The translations under genes were made by a program, and so were the position numbers. The notes beneath the pieces were generated by a model that saw only the letters and a program-made list of their open reading frames with translations, did no database searches and was not told the DNA's origin. DNA of 64,000 bases from Sciurus carolinensis (Eukaryota > Chordata > Mammalia > Rodentia > Sciuridae), in assembly GCF_902686445.1 (NCBI RefSeq), contig NC_062219.1, positions 107,447,160 through 107,511,159 of the forward strand, read 5' to 3'. Below are positions 1 to 12,454 of this stretch, one piece after another (position 1 is the stretch's first letter; each line of letters opens with the position of its first letter).

Positions 1-985
1 ATGACTAAAATGATGGGTATTTTTTCACATATGTGTTAGTAATTTATATCACCTCTTTTTGAGAAATATCTGTTCAGATTCTATTTCCTTTAAAAAAATC
101 AGTTTGCTTTCTTGCTATTGTTTTTGTTCTTCCTATATTTTGAATATTGGCCTTTTTCTGGATGTAGTTTTACAACTATTTTCTCCTACTCCATGTATTT
201 TGTCTCTGCACTAGGTTGATTCTTTTGTTGTGCATAAGCTTTTTAATTTGATGTAACCACATTTGTTTATTTTTGTTTTATTATCTGTGTCTCTGAAATC
301 CTGCTCAAGAAATCATTGCTCAGACTGATCTTATTGTATTGTCCCCTATGTTTTCTTCTAGTTACTATACAATTTTCAGATCTTACATCCCAATCTTTGG
401 TCCATTTGGCTTTGAGTTTTTTATGTGGGGTGAGAATGCACCATTTCATTCATTCCATTCTTCTGCATGTAGATATTCAGTTGTTCTGAAATCATTTTTT
501 GTAGAAGTCATCCTTTCTTCATGGTATGCTCCTGGAACTTTGGTCAAAAATAAATCAATTGACCACAAATGCCTGGATTTATTTCTGGACTGTCTATTCT
601 GTTCCATTGATAACTGTGTCTTTTTTTTTTTTCCCCTCGGTCACATGCTCTTTTAACTATGAGAGCTATAGAATATGTTTTGAAATTAGGGAGTAGGATG
701 ACTCTGGGTTCATTTGTTTAACTCAAGATTGCTTTGGTTATACAGGGTCTTTTGTGGTTTTATATAAATTTCAAGATTGTTTATTCTTTTTCTGTGAAAA
801 TATGATATTGGTATTTTTATATGGATAGCACTGAATCTGTAGATTGCTTTGGGTAGGGTAGTTATTTTCATAATAATAATTATTCTGATTCATGAGCATA
901 GGATATTTTTCTATTATGTGAGTGTGTGTGTGTGTGTGTTTAGTTTATTTCATCAATATTTCATGATTTTTGGTGTTTCCCATTA
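1..985 (-). mobile_element. Decayed LINE-1 ORF2 fragment
   Basis: Read on the minus strand this follows the 3' half of mammalian L1 ORF2: text corresponding to the region around 'isoleucine-rich, GIEGNFLNL'-type sequence after the RT core, through the thumb-like segment. It has many stops and no frame longer than about 100 codons. The left end is cut by the window. A short TG run at 924-940 lies inside. It is an old, inactive copy; the subfamily cannot be named by eye. Confidence 0.7.
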
Positions 986-1914
986 GGAGTTAACATTAAA
1001 TAGTTCAATTGAATTAAGAATAATATTTGTGGTCCTATACCCCAAAATTGACATTTCAGTTTGGAAAGTATAAAGTTGAAAATTTAAGATAAAAATTAAA
1101 GGAAAATTGCATGTTTGGATTTTTAAAGAAATGGTAACACAGAAATCAATAAATACTAGGGCCTTTTAATGGTATTTAAAATGTTCACTGTCAAATATAA
1201 CTATAGGCAATTTTCACATTCTTATGAAATCAATTTAAAGAGGTTATCTTAAATTGTAATCGCAATGAGATGCTTATTTTCACACTTTGATTTTTTTTTC
1301 ATGAGTGAGTATTTCATAAAATGTGGTGCAGGGCAATATTGATTTTTTTCCTTTATTAGCCATCATATCACAAACTCTCTGATTAATACATGTTATTGTT
1401 GTTAATGTTTCAATGACTTTACACTGTAAAAACAGATTTTATATATTCTAAAGTTGCTACACAATTGGGATTTCTGCAGTGATTTTCTTTCACATTGCAC
1501 TGATTTGTAGGAAAAAAGTATATGATTAAACCTTCTGTGGCTTTCCTTGTTCAAGCCTCCAATCAGTTTAGTTGAAATACAGCTAATGTTAAGCAATAGT
1601 TTATACTATTACATCTTTCTGTAGCTTGAGTTTCTACAGATCTACATGTCCTAAAATCCCTTAAATGGAGATAGCATGTTTGCAGAGCAAAGTTTCTCAG
1701 TATTATGAAATCAGCCATGTCTACCAATCAGTCATTTGTGAATTTATCCTTATTACCTTTATCTTTTCAGTGTACAGAAGTGGTGAGCACACTGCAATGC
1801 ATACAGTAGGACCAATGTGCATAAGAGTGCTACTTGTTAGTCACGTTTGGAGCAGAGTTATTTCCGTGAACTGGATGTAGTTGTCACACACTAATTCATG
1901 TATCAAAGATGTTT
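986..1914. other. Unassigned AT-rich stretch
   Basis: I see no recognisable repeat family, RNA gene or coding frame. The short frames here (64-71 codons) lack homology that I recognise and overlap on both strands. Confidence 0.4.
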
Positions 1915-2380
1915 CAAATAGTGTTATATTCAACAGTGAAGAGTTGAAAGCTTCTCCTCTAAGATCAGAAGCAGGGTAAGGATGCCCACTTTTGTTATTT
2001 CTATTCAAGATAGTACTATAAGGTCTAGACAAAGCAATTAGGCAAGAAGAATAAATAAAAAGCATTCAAATCAGAAATTGTCCTTGTTTGCAGAATACAT
2101 GATATTATATATAAGACTGTTTAGAAACTGTAAAAACTAATAAATGTATTTAAGTGTGGTATTCAAAATTTACCTGAAAATCAGTAGTGTTTCTAGGTAC
2201 TGCAGTGAACTCTCAAAAAAATAAATCAAGAAAATGATCACATTTGCAATAACAAGTGGGAAAAATACTTAGCAATAACTTTAAGAATGTGAAAGATCTA
2301 TATGTAGAAAACTCTTAAATATTCATGAAAGTAATTGGAGAAATAACAATGGAGAGACATTTGTTCATGAATTCGCTCAT
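1915..2380 (+). mobile_element. Decayed LINE-1 ORF2 RT fragment
   Basis: The plus strand follows the L1 reverse transcriptase from the stretch just before the RQGCPLSP motif (here degenerate, near 1,970-1,995) through the residues after the catalytic loop. Frame is lost repeatedly. It is an isolated ancient piece opposite in orientation to the fragment at the window start, so the two are separate insertions or an inverted remnant. Confidence 0.7.
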
Positions 2381-4643
2381 TTGATAGATATTCACATTAC
2401 TGAGTGCCTGATGACATCATAGGGGATGAGAAAACAATAGAAGAAAATCTTTCTGTTCCTCATTTTAAAGCCTTGAAAATTCAAGTTGACAGATTGAGGT
2501 AGAAGGGAAACAATCTGTGAGTTCCTGTGAGAAATTGTACCTTTCCTCTTGATGCAGCCAGAATCTTCTGAAGTAGTTGGTAAGACAAGGTTGAAGAACA
2601 TTCTGCTAAACTTTAACCAAAACACAAGCAAAGACTTTCTTTGCTACTTCCTATGCAGGATAATAAGAAAAAGAGCTCCCAGAATCTTGCCTTTCACACC
2701 ATGACAGCGATGTAATATAATAAGTTTATCTGAAGGAGTATTTGCCTTAAAAAGTAAGTATTTAAAAAGTTAATCTTTATTAGTTAGAGCATATCTCTCT
2801 ACTGTGTGTGTGTGTGACAGCATGTATCTGTGCATGTATTCCATACTCTATAGTCACTTAACTTTTCCAAATAATAGAAATTGTCTTATCCTCTTCCAGG
2901 TTGGGTAGATGAAAGTATAATCTGATATATTCCGAAATCCTCATGCTTCAACATTTTTAAATAACTTTAACTTCATGTCAATAAAAGCTAAATAATTTAA
3001 ATTCTTGTCTTTCACAGATGTTCTTAGGTTTTTAAAAATAGGACAAGTGATAGATTTGTCATTAAGATATTTATGCCACTGACACAACCCCTCTCTTTTC
3101 AAATAATAGGACACTACTCCAGTTGCTTGGAAATTTACTAAACTCATTCCTGAGCAATGAGAGTTTCTATGATACATCTGTTAAATATTTCATAAAAACA
3201 AGGGAAATAAAATAGAAATTACCTAGTGGAAAAAAAAGGAAACCCTCAAACAGTCAGCAGTTGTCACTAATATTCACTTTAAATAATTTATTTTCCTTCC
3301 ATCATTCACAACATAAAAATATATTCAAAATCTTTGAAATGTTTTATCTTTATCTTTAATAAAAGCAGAGCAAAAATCACAGAGCTGTATATGGGGTAAG
3401 CACTTAATACCAGCTTAATAGCTCTTGCATAAATTAAAAATATTCTCACTTTTCAATTCTTCAGAAACCTTTTCTACAAGATAAATTTAATTTTATGCCA
3501 CAATACATGAAGAATCTTGCTCAGTATATGGTTGTTCTTATCCAGAAAAGGTCATATGTTCATACTTCAGGTATACATTGTGTGTATCATTCAGTCGGTC
3601 CTTACTTAAGTTGGCATGGGTTAAAAACATAAAATAAAGAATCTTGACCATCTTTATTGTTTTCGTTTTAAAGTTTTTATTTTATAATACAATTTATATT
3701 TTTTATTCTTACTTATTTTTGATCTCTTTCCCTCTCTCACACACATAACAATACAATTCTTGGGTCTGAATAAACTGGGTCCTTTGCTATGAAGATTTTA
3801 GGTTTATTTTCAAGCAATTTGTTACTCTAACTAGACACTGGATTGTCTCCCAAACTGTTATACAATACACTTGCAATTGTCCCTGACTCCGATCACTTTT
3901 AATCTCTTCTTTATTTGTCCTAATATGAACATCTCATTTCTGAAAGTACTTCATCCTCAGTGACTGGAATAGAGTAATCCTCAGCAAATATTATTTATAC
4001 TATTTACTATTATTACTATTTTCAGTATCTTTCCATCACTCTCTTGGTTTATCCTTGCCCTTAATGCTCTTATTATCCCTAATTCCCCATTTTGTGGTTT
4101 TGCCCAGATATTTCCAAGGAACTCCAAAATTTCTTATGTGTTTCCAACACACACATGCATTCACATAGATGATCATGAATGGTTTTGTGAACACATCTTT
4201 CCATAACATTCTATACCTTTACTTTGCTTAAGTCGTGTTGACAGATTCTTAGTCAAAATGTATTACCACTTTGAATTAGCTAATATGACTTTAGTTCAGT
4301 ACATACACAACAATATCCAAATAAACATTGTGAAAATTTCATTTTATCACTAGAAATTTTCTTCATCCAGCTAGTGCTCTTCATCTTTAGCCAATATTAA
4401 CCACTTCTCGTTGCTCTTAAGTAATTCATACTCTATTTGTATATCTATCTATCTATCTATCTATCTATCCACTCATCTATTAATCTCACGTAGCAGCCAT
4501 GCTGTGCTAGGTAGATCATGCTATTCTATCTGCTTATAAAAACTGAATTTACTAATTTGAGTTTAAGGTTTTAAGTCTTATTAGATCACACATTAGATTA
4601 AAATAACTAGATTTCCAGTTGCGTGGTAGGCTTATGACTAGTT
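2381..4643. other. Unassigned AT-rich stretch
   Basis: No coding signal or clear repeat family is visible. It contains a tetranucleotide microsatellite (listed separately) and A- or T-rich patches. Very old repeats could be hidden here; a RepeatMasker run would settle that. Confidence 0.4.
4439..4470 (+). repeat. (TATC)n microsatellite
   Basis: Seven or so tandem copies of the tetranucleotide TATC with a clean register, followed by degenerate copies. Tracts of this type are commonly length-polymorphic. Confidence 0.9.
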
Positions 4644-5073
4644 GTTTTTTTTTTTTTTCTATTTAATCTGTAACACTTGTACATATTTATGGAGTACAAG
4701 GTGATGTTTCAGTACGTGTATACAATGTGTGAAGGCCAAATCAGGGTAATTAGCATTTCTAATTCCTTATCATTTCTTCATGTTTGGAGTCTTCAAGCTT
4801 CTCTCTTTTGGGTAAAAGGGAAAATAAATATAAATATAAAACTACCTATTAAATACATAAATTTATTATAAACTGTAGTCATTCTACTGTGTTGTAGAAT
4901 ACTAAGATTTGTCCTCCTAACTGTATTTGGGTACTCACTATATAGCCTCTATCTATCTCATGGCCAGAGTTCTCAATCATCTGATGGGGTTTCATGTATG
5001 GAGAATAATGGTTCCTTCTAATGGTGCTTTGCTTATTGTTCCATCTATTAATTTTCAACATTTAACATTACAA
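4644..5073 (-). mobile_element. LINE-1 3' end, 5'-truncated
   Basis: A T-rich tract (about 4,645-4,658) begins the element as the reversed poly(A) tail. The following sequence is the reversed classical L1 3' UTR: the segment with a GTACATATTTATGG-like run, the AATCAGGGTAATT block, and the later ACTGTAGTCA block. It ends where the MLT1-type LTR begins. No coding capacity is left. Confidence 0.75.
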
Positions 5074-5405
5074 CGTGCTGTGGTTTGGATGTTTTTTCTT
5101 CTAAAATTGATATGTTGAAACTTAATCCCTGATAGAATAAGAGGTGAGGCCTTGAGGAAGTGACAAGGCCTTATGAATGGATTTAGTGCTTTTAAAAACA
5201 TTCCCAGGAATCTCTTTACCCCTTCCACCACATGAGGGCACAGAAAGCATCATGTCTGAGGAGCAGACACTCGCCAGACATCAAATCTACTGATACCTTC
5301 ATCTTACACTTCTGGTTTCCAGAACCGTGAGCAATACATTTCTGTTGTTTATAAGTTACCCAGGCTAAGTAACTTTATTATAGTGGGTTGAATTATTTAT
5401 GACAC
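5074..5405 (+). mobile_element. MLT1-type MaLR solo LTR
   Basis: The order of blocks matches ancient mammalian MLT1 LTRs: a TGTGGTTTGGAT-like start, a TTAATCCC block, a GGTGAGGCCTT block, the ATGAATGG/TTAGTGC block, the CACATGAGG block, the TTTCTGTTGTTTATAAGTTACCCAG block, and a degraded end. No internal region or second LTR is adjacent. It is a non-coding remnant of an ERVL-MaLR retrotransposon. Confidence 0.8.
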
Positions 5406-5935
5406 CACATACAAGCAAATTTTACATAGTATATATTTTATGAATCAATAATTACTCAATATTTGAATTTTGTTACAGGCAGAATTAGTTATTTCCCATG
5501 AAATAAGTATTTATATTCCCTACTTGCACACTTAAATCATATAGAAATTTTTTTAAAAAAGAAAGGTTCAGTCCCAATCCAATGTAATCACTAGTTTTAT
5601 AACTTTGCCAAATAATTCTAGGTAAAACTGAGAATGACCATCATAATTATTTTAGTAAGTTTAAAGTTTGTGTAAATTTTTAAAAAAGGTTTTAATGCAG
5701 AAATCACACACATAATTTTAGTGATAACAAATTCCATTATTATTTTAAATTTAATTTGTACCAATAATTATTTCATTAGTTACTGATAACATTTTATTAA
5801 TTTCATTATTTTCTACTTATATGTTCTTAGTTTTAGAAATACCTGCAGAATTATCTGTATTAAAATAATATTTAGAATTCTTACAGGAAAAGACATTGTC
5901 TTCTTCCAGTCAATGTTATTCTGTCTGGATTAAAG
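5406..5935. other. Unassigned AT-rich stretch
   Basis: No gene, RNA or repeat family recognised; composition is about two-thirds A+T. Confidence 0.4.
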
Positions 5936-5948
5936 ATATATTATTCTT

Positions 5949-6081
5949 TTTTTTAAATTTTTTTTAGTTGTTGATGAACCTTTATCCTATTTATTTATTT
6001 GTATGTGGTGCTGAGGTTTGAACCCGGGGTGTCACACATGCCAAGCAACGGCTGTACCACTGAGCCACAACACCAGCCCCA
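5949..6081 (-). mobile_element. ID-related tRNA-like SINE with TSD
   Basis: On the minus strand a tRNA-like head (GGCTGGTGTTGTGGCTCAGTGG region with box A, then the GGTTCAAACCTC-like box B) is followed by an A/T-rich 3' extension. It is flanked by perfect 13-bp direct repeats (ATATATTATTCTT at 5,936-5,948 and 6,082-6,094), the footprint of L1-mediated insertion. The head resembles tRNA-Ala-derived ID elements of rodents. It is a non-autonomous retroposon, not a tRNA gene. Confidence 0.85.
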
Positions 6082-6094
6082 ATATATTATTCTT

Positions 6095-7621
6095 GATTGA
6101 GAGGCTGTATTGGTTAAAAGTTCTTAGCAATTCATACTCATGGATACATTTATTGTGCTGGACTCCTTAGTGAACATGAAGATATCAATGGGACTGTTAT
6201 AAGAACCGATCTCTCTACTTCCTCTGTTCATCTTATATCTTCTCAGTGCATTTAAATTAATTCAGTTCCAATTTAGTTGCATCTCATAATTATTAGGCTA
6301 TTCAAATGCTCATACACTGGGAGCTAAATTGTTGAAACCTCACGTTAGTCAGTTCCACTGAACATTTCCTAAGCCATCATCTTAAGATGCAATGTTAGAC
6401 CCATTTTTTATCTGGATTTTTGCTTGTCACTGGTTCTGATCTTTATCACCTATTTTGATCACAGCTTCTCTCTTCCTTTTTTTTTTTTAACCTTTCCACA
6501 GTTCTCTCTATACATATGTAATTTAGAGGAGAGAAAAGTGTACATCTTTCTATAATGAAGTCACCAAAACAGAGCACTAAATATTCCATTTACTTATTTA
6601 AGTGATAATATTAATCACAGACTACTATTTCAATTCCATTTTTATTACTACCACTCAAAATAATTTATAATAACTGATGTATTTGTCATTCTCACATTCT
6701 AATTTTTCAAGAAGCTTATTGGCAGTGGAGATATTTATTGTGTAATTGGACATGAGGTGAAAATTTGTTATAAAGAAAAAGGTTATTATTTAACATAGAA
6801 AATGGTCAACAAGAAATACAATGAATCACTATGTGAAGGGAAAATAAATGAACAAGCTGCAAAAATTATTAAAACCTAACCAAATTTCAACTAAACATGA
6901 ACATTAACATATTTCTAAATATGAAAAAATCCAATTCTTTGAACCTGGCATATCACTTTACAGACAGAATGGGTTCACTTCCAAGAGACCAGCACCATTT
7001 CCAAGTGGACTAATTTTTTCAATCACAGTGACATTGACAAATTTAAACTTGGTAAAAAATAATAGAGTAAAATAGACTGCAAATAAGTTATATCATAAGA
7101 AGACAAGTTAGTAAAAATAATGTACAAATGTCTTATAACAGATTTGGGACTGAATATCATTAATAGTAGTCTTATGGAATTATTAAAAAGGTATTTAAAG
7201 TAGGTTTTAAGAAAATTGAATTCAGGCTAAATGAGAAAAAAGCAACAAGTAAATCAAATTAATTTGAAGATATTGACCTATTGCAACATCTCACCTCCTG
7301 TTTGCATAAGGTCTTTAAAAAGATCTTTTTAAAATTGTAATATTAAAATAGTTGGCAGTTTCATTGCAGGTTAGGGACAAAGTTCTCAATATGATTTGCA
7401 AATTAATCAAATAATGCTTGTCTTCAGTGACACAATATTATGCTGGAAGCTAAAAAAAGACCACATATAAACTAATCTATTTCTCTAAGAGGCATTATTG
7501 AAAACACATTTAAAATGTGCACACTACTTTACAAACTTAAATAAATATTAAAGTCAGAAAAAACTTACCAGTCTCTGAATTTACTGTACCATCAAAATTA
7601 TGCAATGATTCTCTAAATCTG
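6095..7621. other. Unassigned AT-rich stretch
   Basis: Nothing recognised apart from T-rich runs (6,478-6,489). No frame above 60 codons is worth calling. Confidence 0.4.
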
Positions 7622-7815
7622 TTTTGTCCAGCAGAACTTTCTGAGAAGGCAAAATCTTCTTTCTGAACATGCCCAGTATGGTCTCTGAGTAGTTCACTAA
7701 TGAACACTGAAATGCAGCTAGTATGATTAATAAACTTAAATTTTAATTTTATTTAATTTAAATTAATTTTATTTTAAGTAGCCATACAGAGCTAGGTTCT
7801 ACCATGTTATATATG
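7622..7815. mobile_element. hAT-type nonautonomous DNA transposon remnant
   Basis: The opening resembles the CTGTCCAATAGAACTTTCTG terminus common to a mammalian MER5/Charlie-like family. The middle has the characteristic AT palindromic block (TTTAATTTTATTTAATTTAAATTAATTTTA) and a following TAGCCA motif. The far end is degraded. Family-level assignment is from memory; the exact name needs a repeat library. Confidence 0.55.
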
Positions 7816-8114
7816 AGATCTGAGGTCTAAGTTGAATTTTCTGAACACTTACGCTTTCAAAATCACAATGGTTCTATGCTTGCTACAATAAATCAAAGTA
7901 GTTAGAGGACAATGAAAATATAGCCCATGAACCTGAGAAATTCAATCTGGAAATACATAAACTAATTTTACACCTTTGGACTACTTTAAAGTGTAGGACA
8001 TCTATTTTCTCATTAGGTGATAATGTGACCTTCATCAAAGTTCTGGGCAAACTATTAAACAAATGAAATATTGTGTCTGCATGTTTCTCACACTGGCTAT
8101 GCAACCCTGACCCA

Positions 8115-8435
8115 CACTGTCCAAAACAGTGACCATGAGCCTGTGCCTGCTGAAGACTTAAAATGCAGCTAATCAAAACTCAACTGTACTATAAGGATAA
8201 AATGATATCAGAATTCAAAGACTTTATGTGAAATGAAGAATATAAAGTATTATCGAAGTTTTTTACATGTTGGAATAATATTTTGGCAAGTGGGCTAAAT
8301 AAATATATTACCACATATAATTGTACCTCATTTTTACATTTTGCTTCTTAAATATGAGTAATTTAAGATTTAAAATCAATGAAGTGACCCCCATGGAGTT
8401 TCACATTATATTTCACATGAATAGCCCTGTTCTAA
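8115..8435. mobile_element. Second hAT-type DNA transposon remnant
   Basis: Begins near a CACTGTCCA motif and ends near a CACATTATATTTC...AGCCCTGTTCTA pattern, which are diverged versions of the inverted termini of the same family as the element about 300 bp upstream. The intervening AT-rich body also fits. It may be an independent insertion or the second part of one broken element. Confidence 0.5.
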
Positions 8436-8914
8436 AAGCTCTGTTGTTGGATAGTATGTACTGGACTCTGCTCTAATCTTGTGTAGGGTCTGTGCACTGT
8501 GCACTGCCTCTGCAAGCAAAATTAATGCTACTCCCTTATCTGTTAGGGGCAAAAATACTGTCTCATTATTGGTGAAGAGATTTGCTTTGTAAATTTATAT
8601 GTATACCCTAAATGTTTTTCCCAAAGTTCTTTTATATGCATTACTTTCTTTTATTCTCCACAATAATCTTAAGATACAGACACATGGTATTTTAAGAACC
8701 TTCAGAAGGATGTGATAAATAGCCTGGGGAGTTGAACAAGGTGTTATTTCATAAGTGAAATTTAAACTGGGGCATGAAAAAAATAACTAAGACACTCATA
8801 GGCTATAAAAGGAAGTGTACTCAAATAGAGGAAGACCTCATGCTTACAAATTTGAGCAGGTAAAAAGAGGACATCAAATATATATATATATATATTTTAA
8901 TATTTTAACTGAAG
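8436..8914. other. Unassigned stretch with TA dinucleotide tract
   Basis: No gene seen. A (TA)n run occupies about 8,879-8,896, just upstream of the MaLR LTR. Confidence 0.45.
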
Positions 8915-8919
8915 AAGGC

Positions 8920-9305
8920 TGCTGTAGTTTGGACCTGCAATATCCACCCAAGACCCATGTGTTAAAGGGTTGGTCCTCAGTTCGGCACTATTGAAAAGTG
9001 GTGGAATCCTTAAAGAGGGGGGCCTAGAGAGAAGTTTTAAGGGTCCATGGGAGTGTGCCCTCTATGGACATTGTGAGAAATGAATCTCTTCTTTTCTCTT
9101 TACTTCCTGGAGGTCATCATGTTGAGCAGTTTCCTCTGTCATGCACTCCAACCATGATGTGCTGCCTTGCAACAGGTCCAACAGCAATGAAGCCAAGCAT
9201 TGGTCATGGACTGAAACCTTGAGAACAATGAGACAAAATTACACTTCCTCCTTTTAAACTGATTTCAGTCAGGTATTTTGTTATAGCAGCAGACTATCTC
9301 ACACA
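8920..9305 (+). mobile_element. MaLR solo LTR (MST-like) with 5-bp TSD
   Basis: A 386-bp LTR begins TGCTGTAGTTTGG and ends with ACACA. Internal blocks match MST/MLT-type MaLRs: CCCATGTGTTAAAGG, the TGCCCTCT block, the CCATGATG block and TGGACTGAAACC. The flanks AAGGC (8,915-8,919) and AAGGT (9,306-9,310) look like a 5-bp target duplication with one change. The absence of a second LTR indicates LTR-LTR recombination. Confidence 0.85.
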
Positions 9306-9310
9306 AAGGT

Positions 9311-9951
9311 ATTAAGTAAACTTGTATTTTGATAGGTTGAAATTGGAATTGACAGAATGCAGACCTGAAGACTGGTTTGGAAAAGGTATGAGAAATTTGT
9401 GGAAGCAAGTTTCATACTCCCTGGTGTTCTCTGGTCTGATCTAGTGTTAACATAGGTGTCTCCTCACATATTACCCATCTGACATGACACATTACATTTA
9501 AATTGTCTAACTCTTTACATAAAACCTCAATGTATTATAAAATTACTTCCAATTATTTTGTATTATTTCTATATTGAATGATTTTATACACCTCTCCCCA
9601 AGTACTCACTTCATTCAGTTATAATCATTGCTTTAATATTATTTAACATCAAAAGGAACTATATTGCAATTGGCTTTGGTAAGTAAGTAATATGAACACT
9701 GATATTCAGATTTTTACTGTGAATCCTCACTCCAACTGCATGACAGATTTTCTTGTTCCATTAGTAGGACAATTTTATATAGGGCTATTAATTGTGTTTC
9801 TATCACTAATTAAATGTCTGAGCTAATTTATAATGCATTCAATATTTCTATATCTCAGTTTCATCATCTGTGAAGGAGGAAAATAGCAGCCCATCAGATA
9901 GGAATTTGTAAGGGACGTGTTTGTATTCAAACATATTTGAAAAATATCTGG

Positions 9952-9997
<46 letters not shown>

Positions 9998-10795
9998 GAT
10001 ATGTGTTAGCTTGTATTTTTCTTTTATTATAATTGTGTTGGAAATAAAAATGTACTTAGACAATTCATACATTATACAACAAAACTTCCAAACCCTGGAA
10101 GCATGACCATAAAATGTAGGATTATTCTTTATGTTATATGGTTCATTCACTATCACATTATTTGTGCTCTATTTCCAAAATATGTTAATATTATTATCTT
10201 AGCTTGATATCAAGACCTAATCTTCAATCCTAATATTTCCTCTTGCATTTGCTTTATTATTCATCCACAAGGCACTGGACAACAGTGTGTATATGTTTTA
10301 AAAAATAATCCATGCTTTTAAAACGTTGTCATAATATTTTTGTTAATGAATAACCAGAAAGCAATGCAGTTTTCCTTTTCTCACAAGTAAGTCCACAATC
10401 ATCATTTTCCTTGAACTTTTGCAGAAGAGTATATTATTTTTGGTTCTTTGTTGCTCTGTCTGTGCTTCCTTTTGCTATTGCATTTCTTCATGTAGCTTTT
10501 GGTCATATTCCCTCCTCTTCATGGAGGTTTTGCTCTCCCCTATAGCTTTGATTATTATCTATCATGAAAATAATCCCCTAATAAGTATTCTCATTTATTC
10601 CCTCCATCTTTTCTAAGCCCAAATTGTTTTCACTTACTGCCTATTTTGAGTTTTAATCATAACATCAGATCATAAGTAAGCATCATTTTTGTTTAGAAGA
10701 TCAATTTTGTGTTTATAAACACTTCTTCCTTTTGACTTCCTAAATGGGAACGTCATTCTCTCAATAATATAGATTCAGAACTCTAGTTGATATTA
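9311..10795. other. Unassigned AT-rich stretch
   Basis: No gene found. It includes a TA microsatellite and, near 9,850-9,880, a short block resembling the CTCAGTTTCATCATCTGTGAA core of a MIR, too short to call. Confidence 0.4.
9955..9991. repeat. (TA)n microsatellite
   Basis: About 18 perfect AT/TA dinucleotide units. On either strand it inflates short frames with Tyr-Ile repeats, which are not coding evidence. Confidence 0.95.
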
Positions 10796-11035
10796 CAGCA
10801 TAATGTTTAGGGCAGCTGCCTTGGCAGTTAGATGACTTTAAAATTATCTTTCCCTTTCACAACTCTGTGGCATTTGACTGATCTTTAATGTTGAAGACAT
10901 ATTATTCTTATCTATAAAAGGAGAATAATGATATCTGTAAATCTTGATGGCAGTGGTAAGTGTATTACTTCTACTGTAGTCAACACATTGTCTTCGCATA
11001 GTAGGAACTTGGTTTAAGTTTCTGCTGCTTTTATT
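10796..11035 (+). mobile_element. MIR SINE
   Basis: The order of blocks follows the mammalian-wide interspersed repeat: a degraded tRNA-like head, a CCTTTCACAACTC-like core block, TCTATAAAAGGAGAATAATGA, and then the tail block CATAGTAGGAACTTGG (the usual CATAGTAGG-type motif). No TSD remains, as expected for its age. Confidence 0.75.
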
Positions 11036-11166
11036 AAGTCTGTCCTCCCAAAGAACCAGTCACATCACTGGTCTTCAGTAAATATGAGGATGCCTAATAA
11101 ACGACTTCATGCATTCTCCATCCTCCTCAGGAGATGGCGCATTGGTTTGTTTTTTCTTTGTATTGA

Positions 11167-11640
11167 TTTTTTTTTTTTTTTTTTTTTTTTGGGTCTTCAG
11201 CTCATTCACTGAATTGTATCAAAGAGAACCCACATACAGAGTATGTCCCACTCTAACTTTGTAGCTGAAGACAATAGGGCCAGGAGGTACATGAATCTCA
11301 GCCTTACCTTTTCTGACCTTATTGTTCCATTTGAACTCTACCCATCAACAATCTGAATGATCCTTCCAGGGCAGTGAAGATCAAATACAATGTTGACACT
11401 GAAAAGAATTGGAAGAAAAAAGAAGCCTTTAATCTTCTATAGACTTTCCACTGTTCAGGCAGACATCAAACTAGTGCTACCTGCTGAATTAAAATTTGTG
11501 ATTGACAACAGTTGTGTAGGAACTGGTGGCTTCCCAAAATTCTGATCTCTGTCTTAGAAATCATTCTCTTAGTTTTCTCAGCCTCAGATTCTGATGCCTT
11601 TATCTCTTTGTTAATACTCATCTCAGAATTCCTTGTGACC
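11167..11640 (-). pseudogene. Possible processed retrocopy with poly(A), unidentified
   Basis: A 24-nt T run (11,167-11,190) would be the poly(A) tail of a minus-strand insertion. Just upstream on that strand (about 11,193-11,400) the composition is more balanced than the surroundings and one frame reads through a short peptide containing IHVPPGPIVFSYKVRVGHT before a stop. I do not recognise the protein and the upper part (11,400-11,640) does not continue the frame. It could instead be an unrecognised SINE or LTR. No AATAAA is visible near the tail. Confidence 0.3.
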
Positions 11641-12328
11641 AAATGAACTTTTAAATAAAAATTTTCATACGTGTCTGCTACTTTTCATTTTCACTTTCCC
11701 AACACATTTAGGTATGAATCTTCAGGTTTCAAACTATAATTATAACCCATGATCTTTCTGCCCTCATTTCTCCCTCCAAACAAGTAAATAATATACATCA
11801 CAACAGAAAAACCCTGTTGCCTAAAGGAAAAATCAACTCCATTTAACTTTATTTTTTTTTTATATTTCTGATTTGACTCTAATCTATATACCTCAAGTTT
11901 TTGCTCTAATGTTCATTAAAATTAGTCTTCTGTTTCAGGAAAATTGACTGACTTGTTATTTCCTAAATATTCTGCTTCTTCCTGGATCATGTTCCTCTTC
12001 TCATTAACCATTTAATTTCTACCCATTGTACAATGTTGATCAACCCACAGTATTTAAACTAATGTCATACACACGGAGGTTTTTCACATCCTTAGACTCA
12101 TTTGTTGCTTATGAGTTATTTTCATTTCAGATGAATTATTATTTTATATCTGATAAAGTAATAGCAAATTATTATTTTATCACTATGCATGGCACTTCTA
12201 TTTTGTTTCTAACTCACAGTGCATATTTAATGTGTGGGTTATTTTCATCATTTACTATTATTGAAAAAATAGCCAATAAAGGACAGAGAAAAGCACATTG
12301 AAAAACATGTACAATTAGAATTAAAAGC
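11641..12328. other. Unassigned AT-rich stretch
   Basis: No gene or clear repeat. The 91-codon frame at 12,026-12,301 has no recognisable homology, and its composition matches the flanks. Confidence 0.4.
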
Positions 12329-12453
12329 TTTTTTGAGATGGGATCTCCCTCTGATGCCCACCCAAGGTGGACTTCTTTGAACTTCTTGGCCCACGTGTAG
12401 ACCCTCCCACCTCATTCTCCTGAGGAGCTGCTACCAAATCTGCCTAGGACCAG
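12329..12453 (-). mobile_element. 7SL-derived monomer SINE (B1/FLAM-like fossil)
   Basis: Reversed, the sequence runs through the Alu/B1 landmarks: a CTCCTGAGGAGCTGC block (usually CTGAGTAGCTGGGA), CCTCCCACCTCA, GAACTTCTTGG (usually GAACTCCTGG), and the TTTTTTGAGATGGGATCTC tail. It is heavily diverged and lacks an ID-type partner, so it probably predates the dimeric SINEs in this window. Confidence 0.6.
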
Positions 12454-12454
12454 T

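Noticed and set aside
339..656. 105-codon plus-strand frame near the window start
   Set aside because: It is the antisense shadow of an ancient L1 ORF2 fragment.
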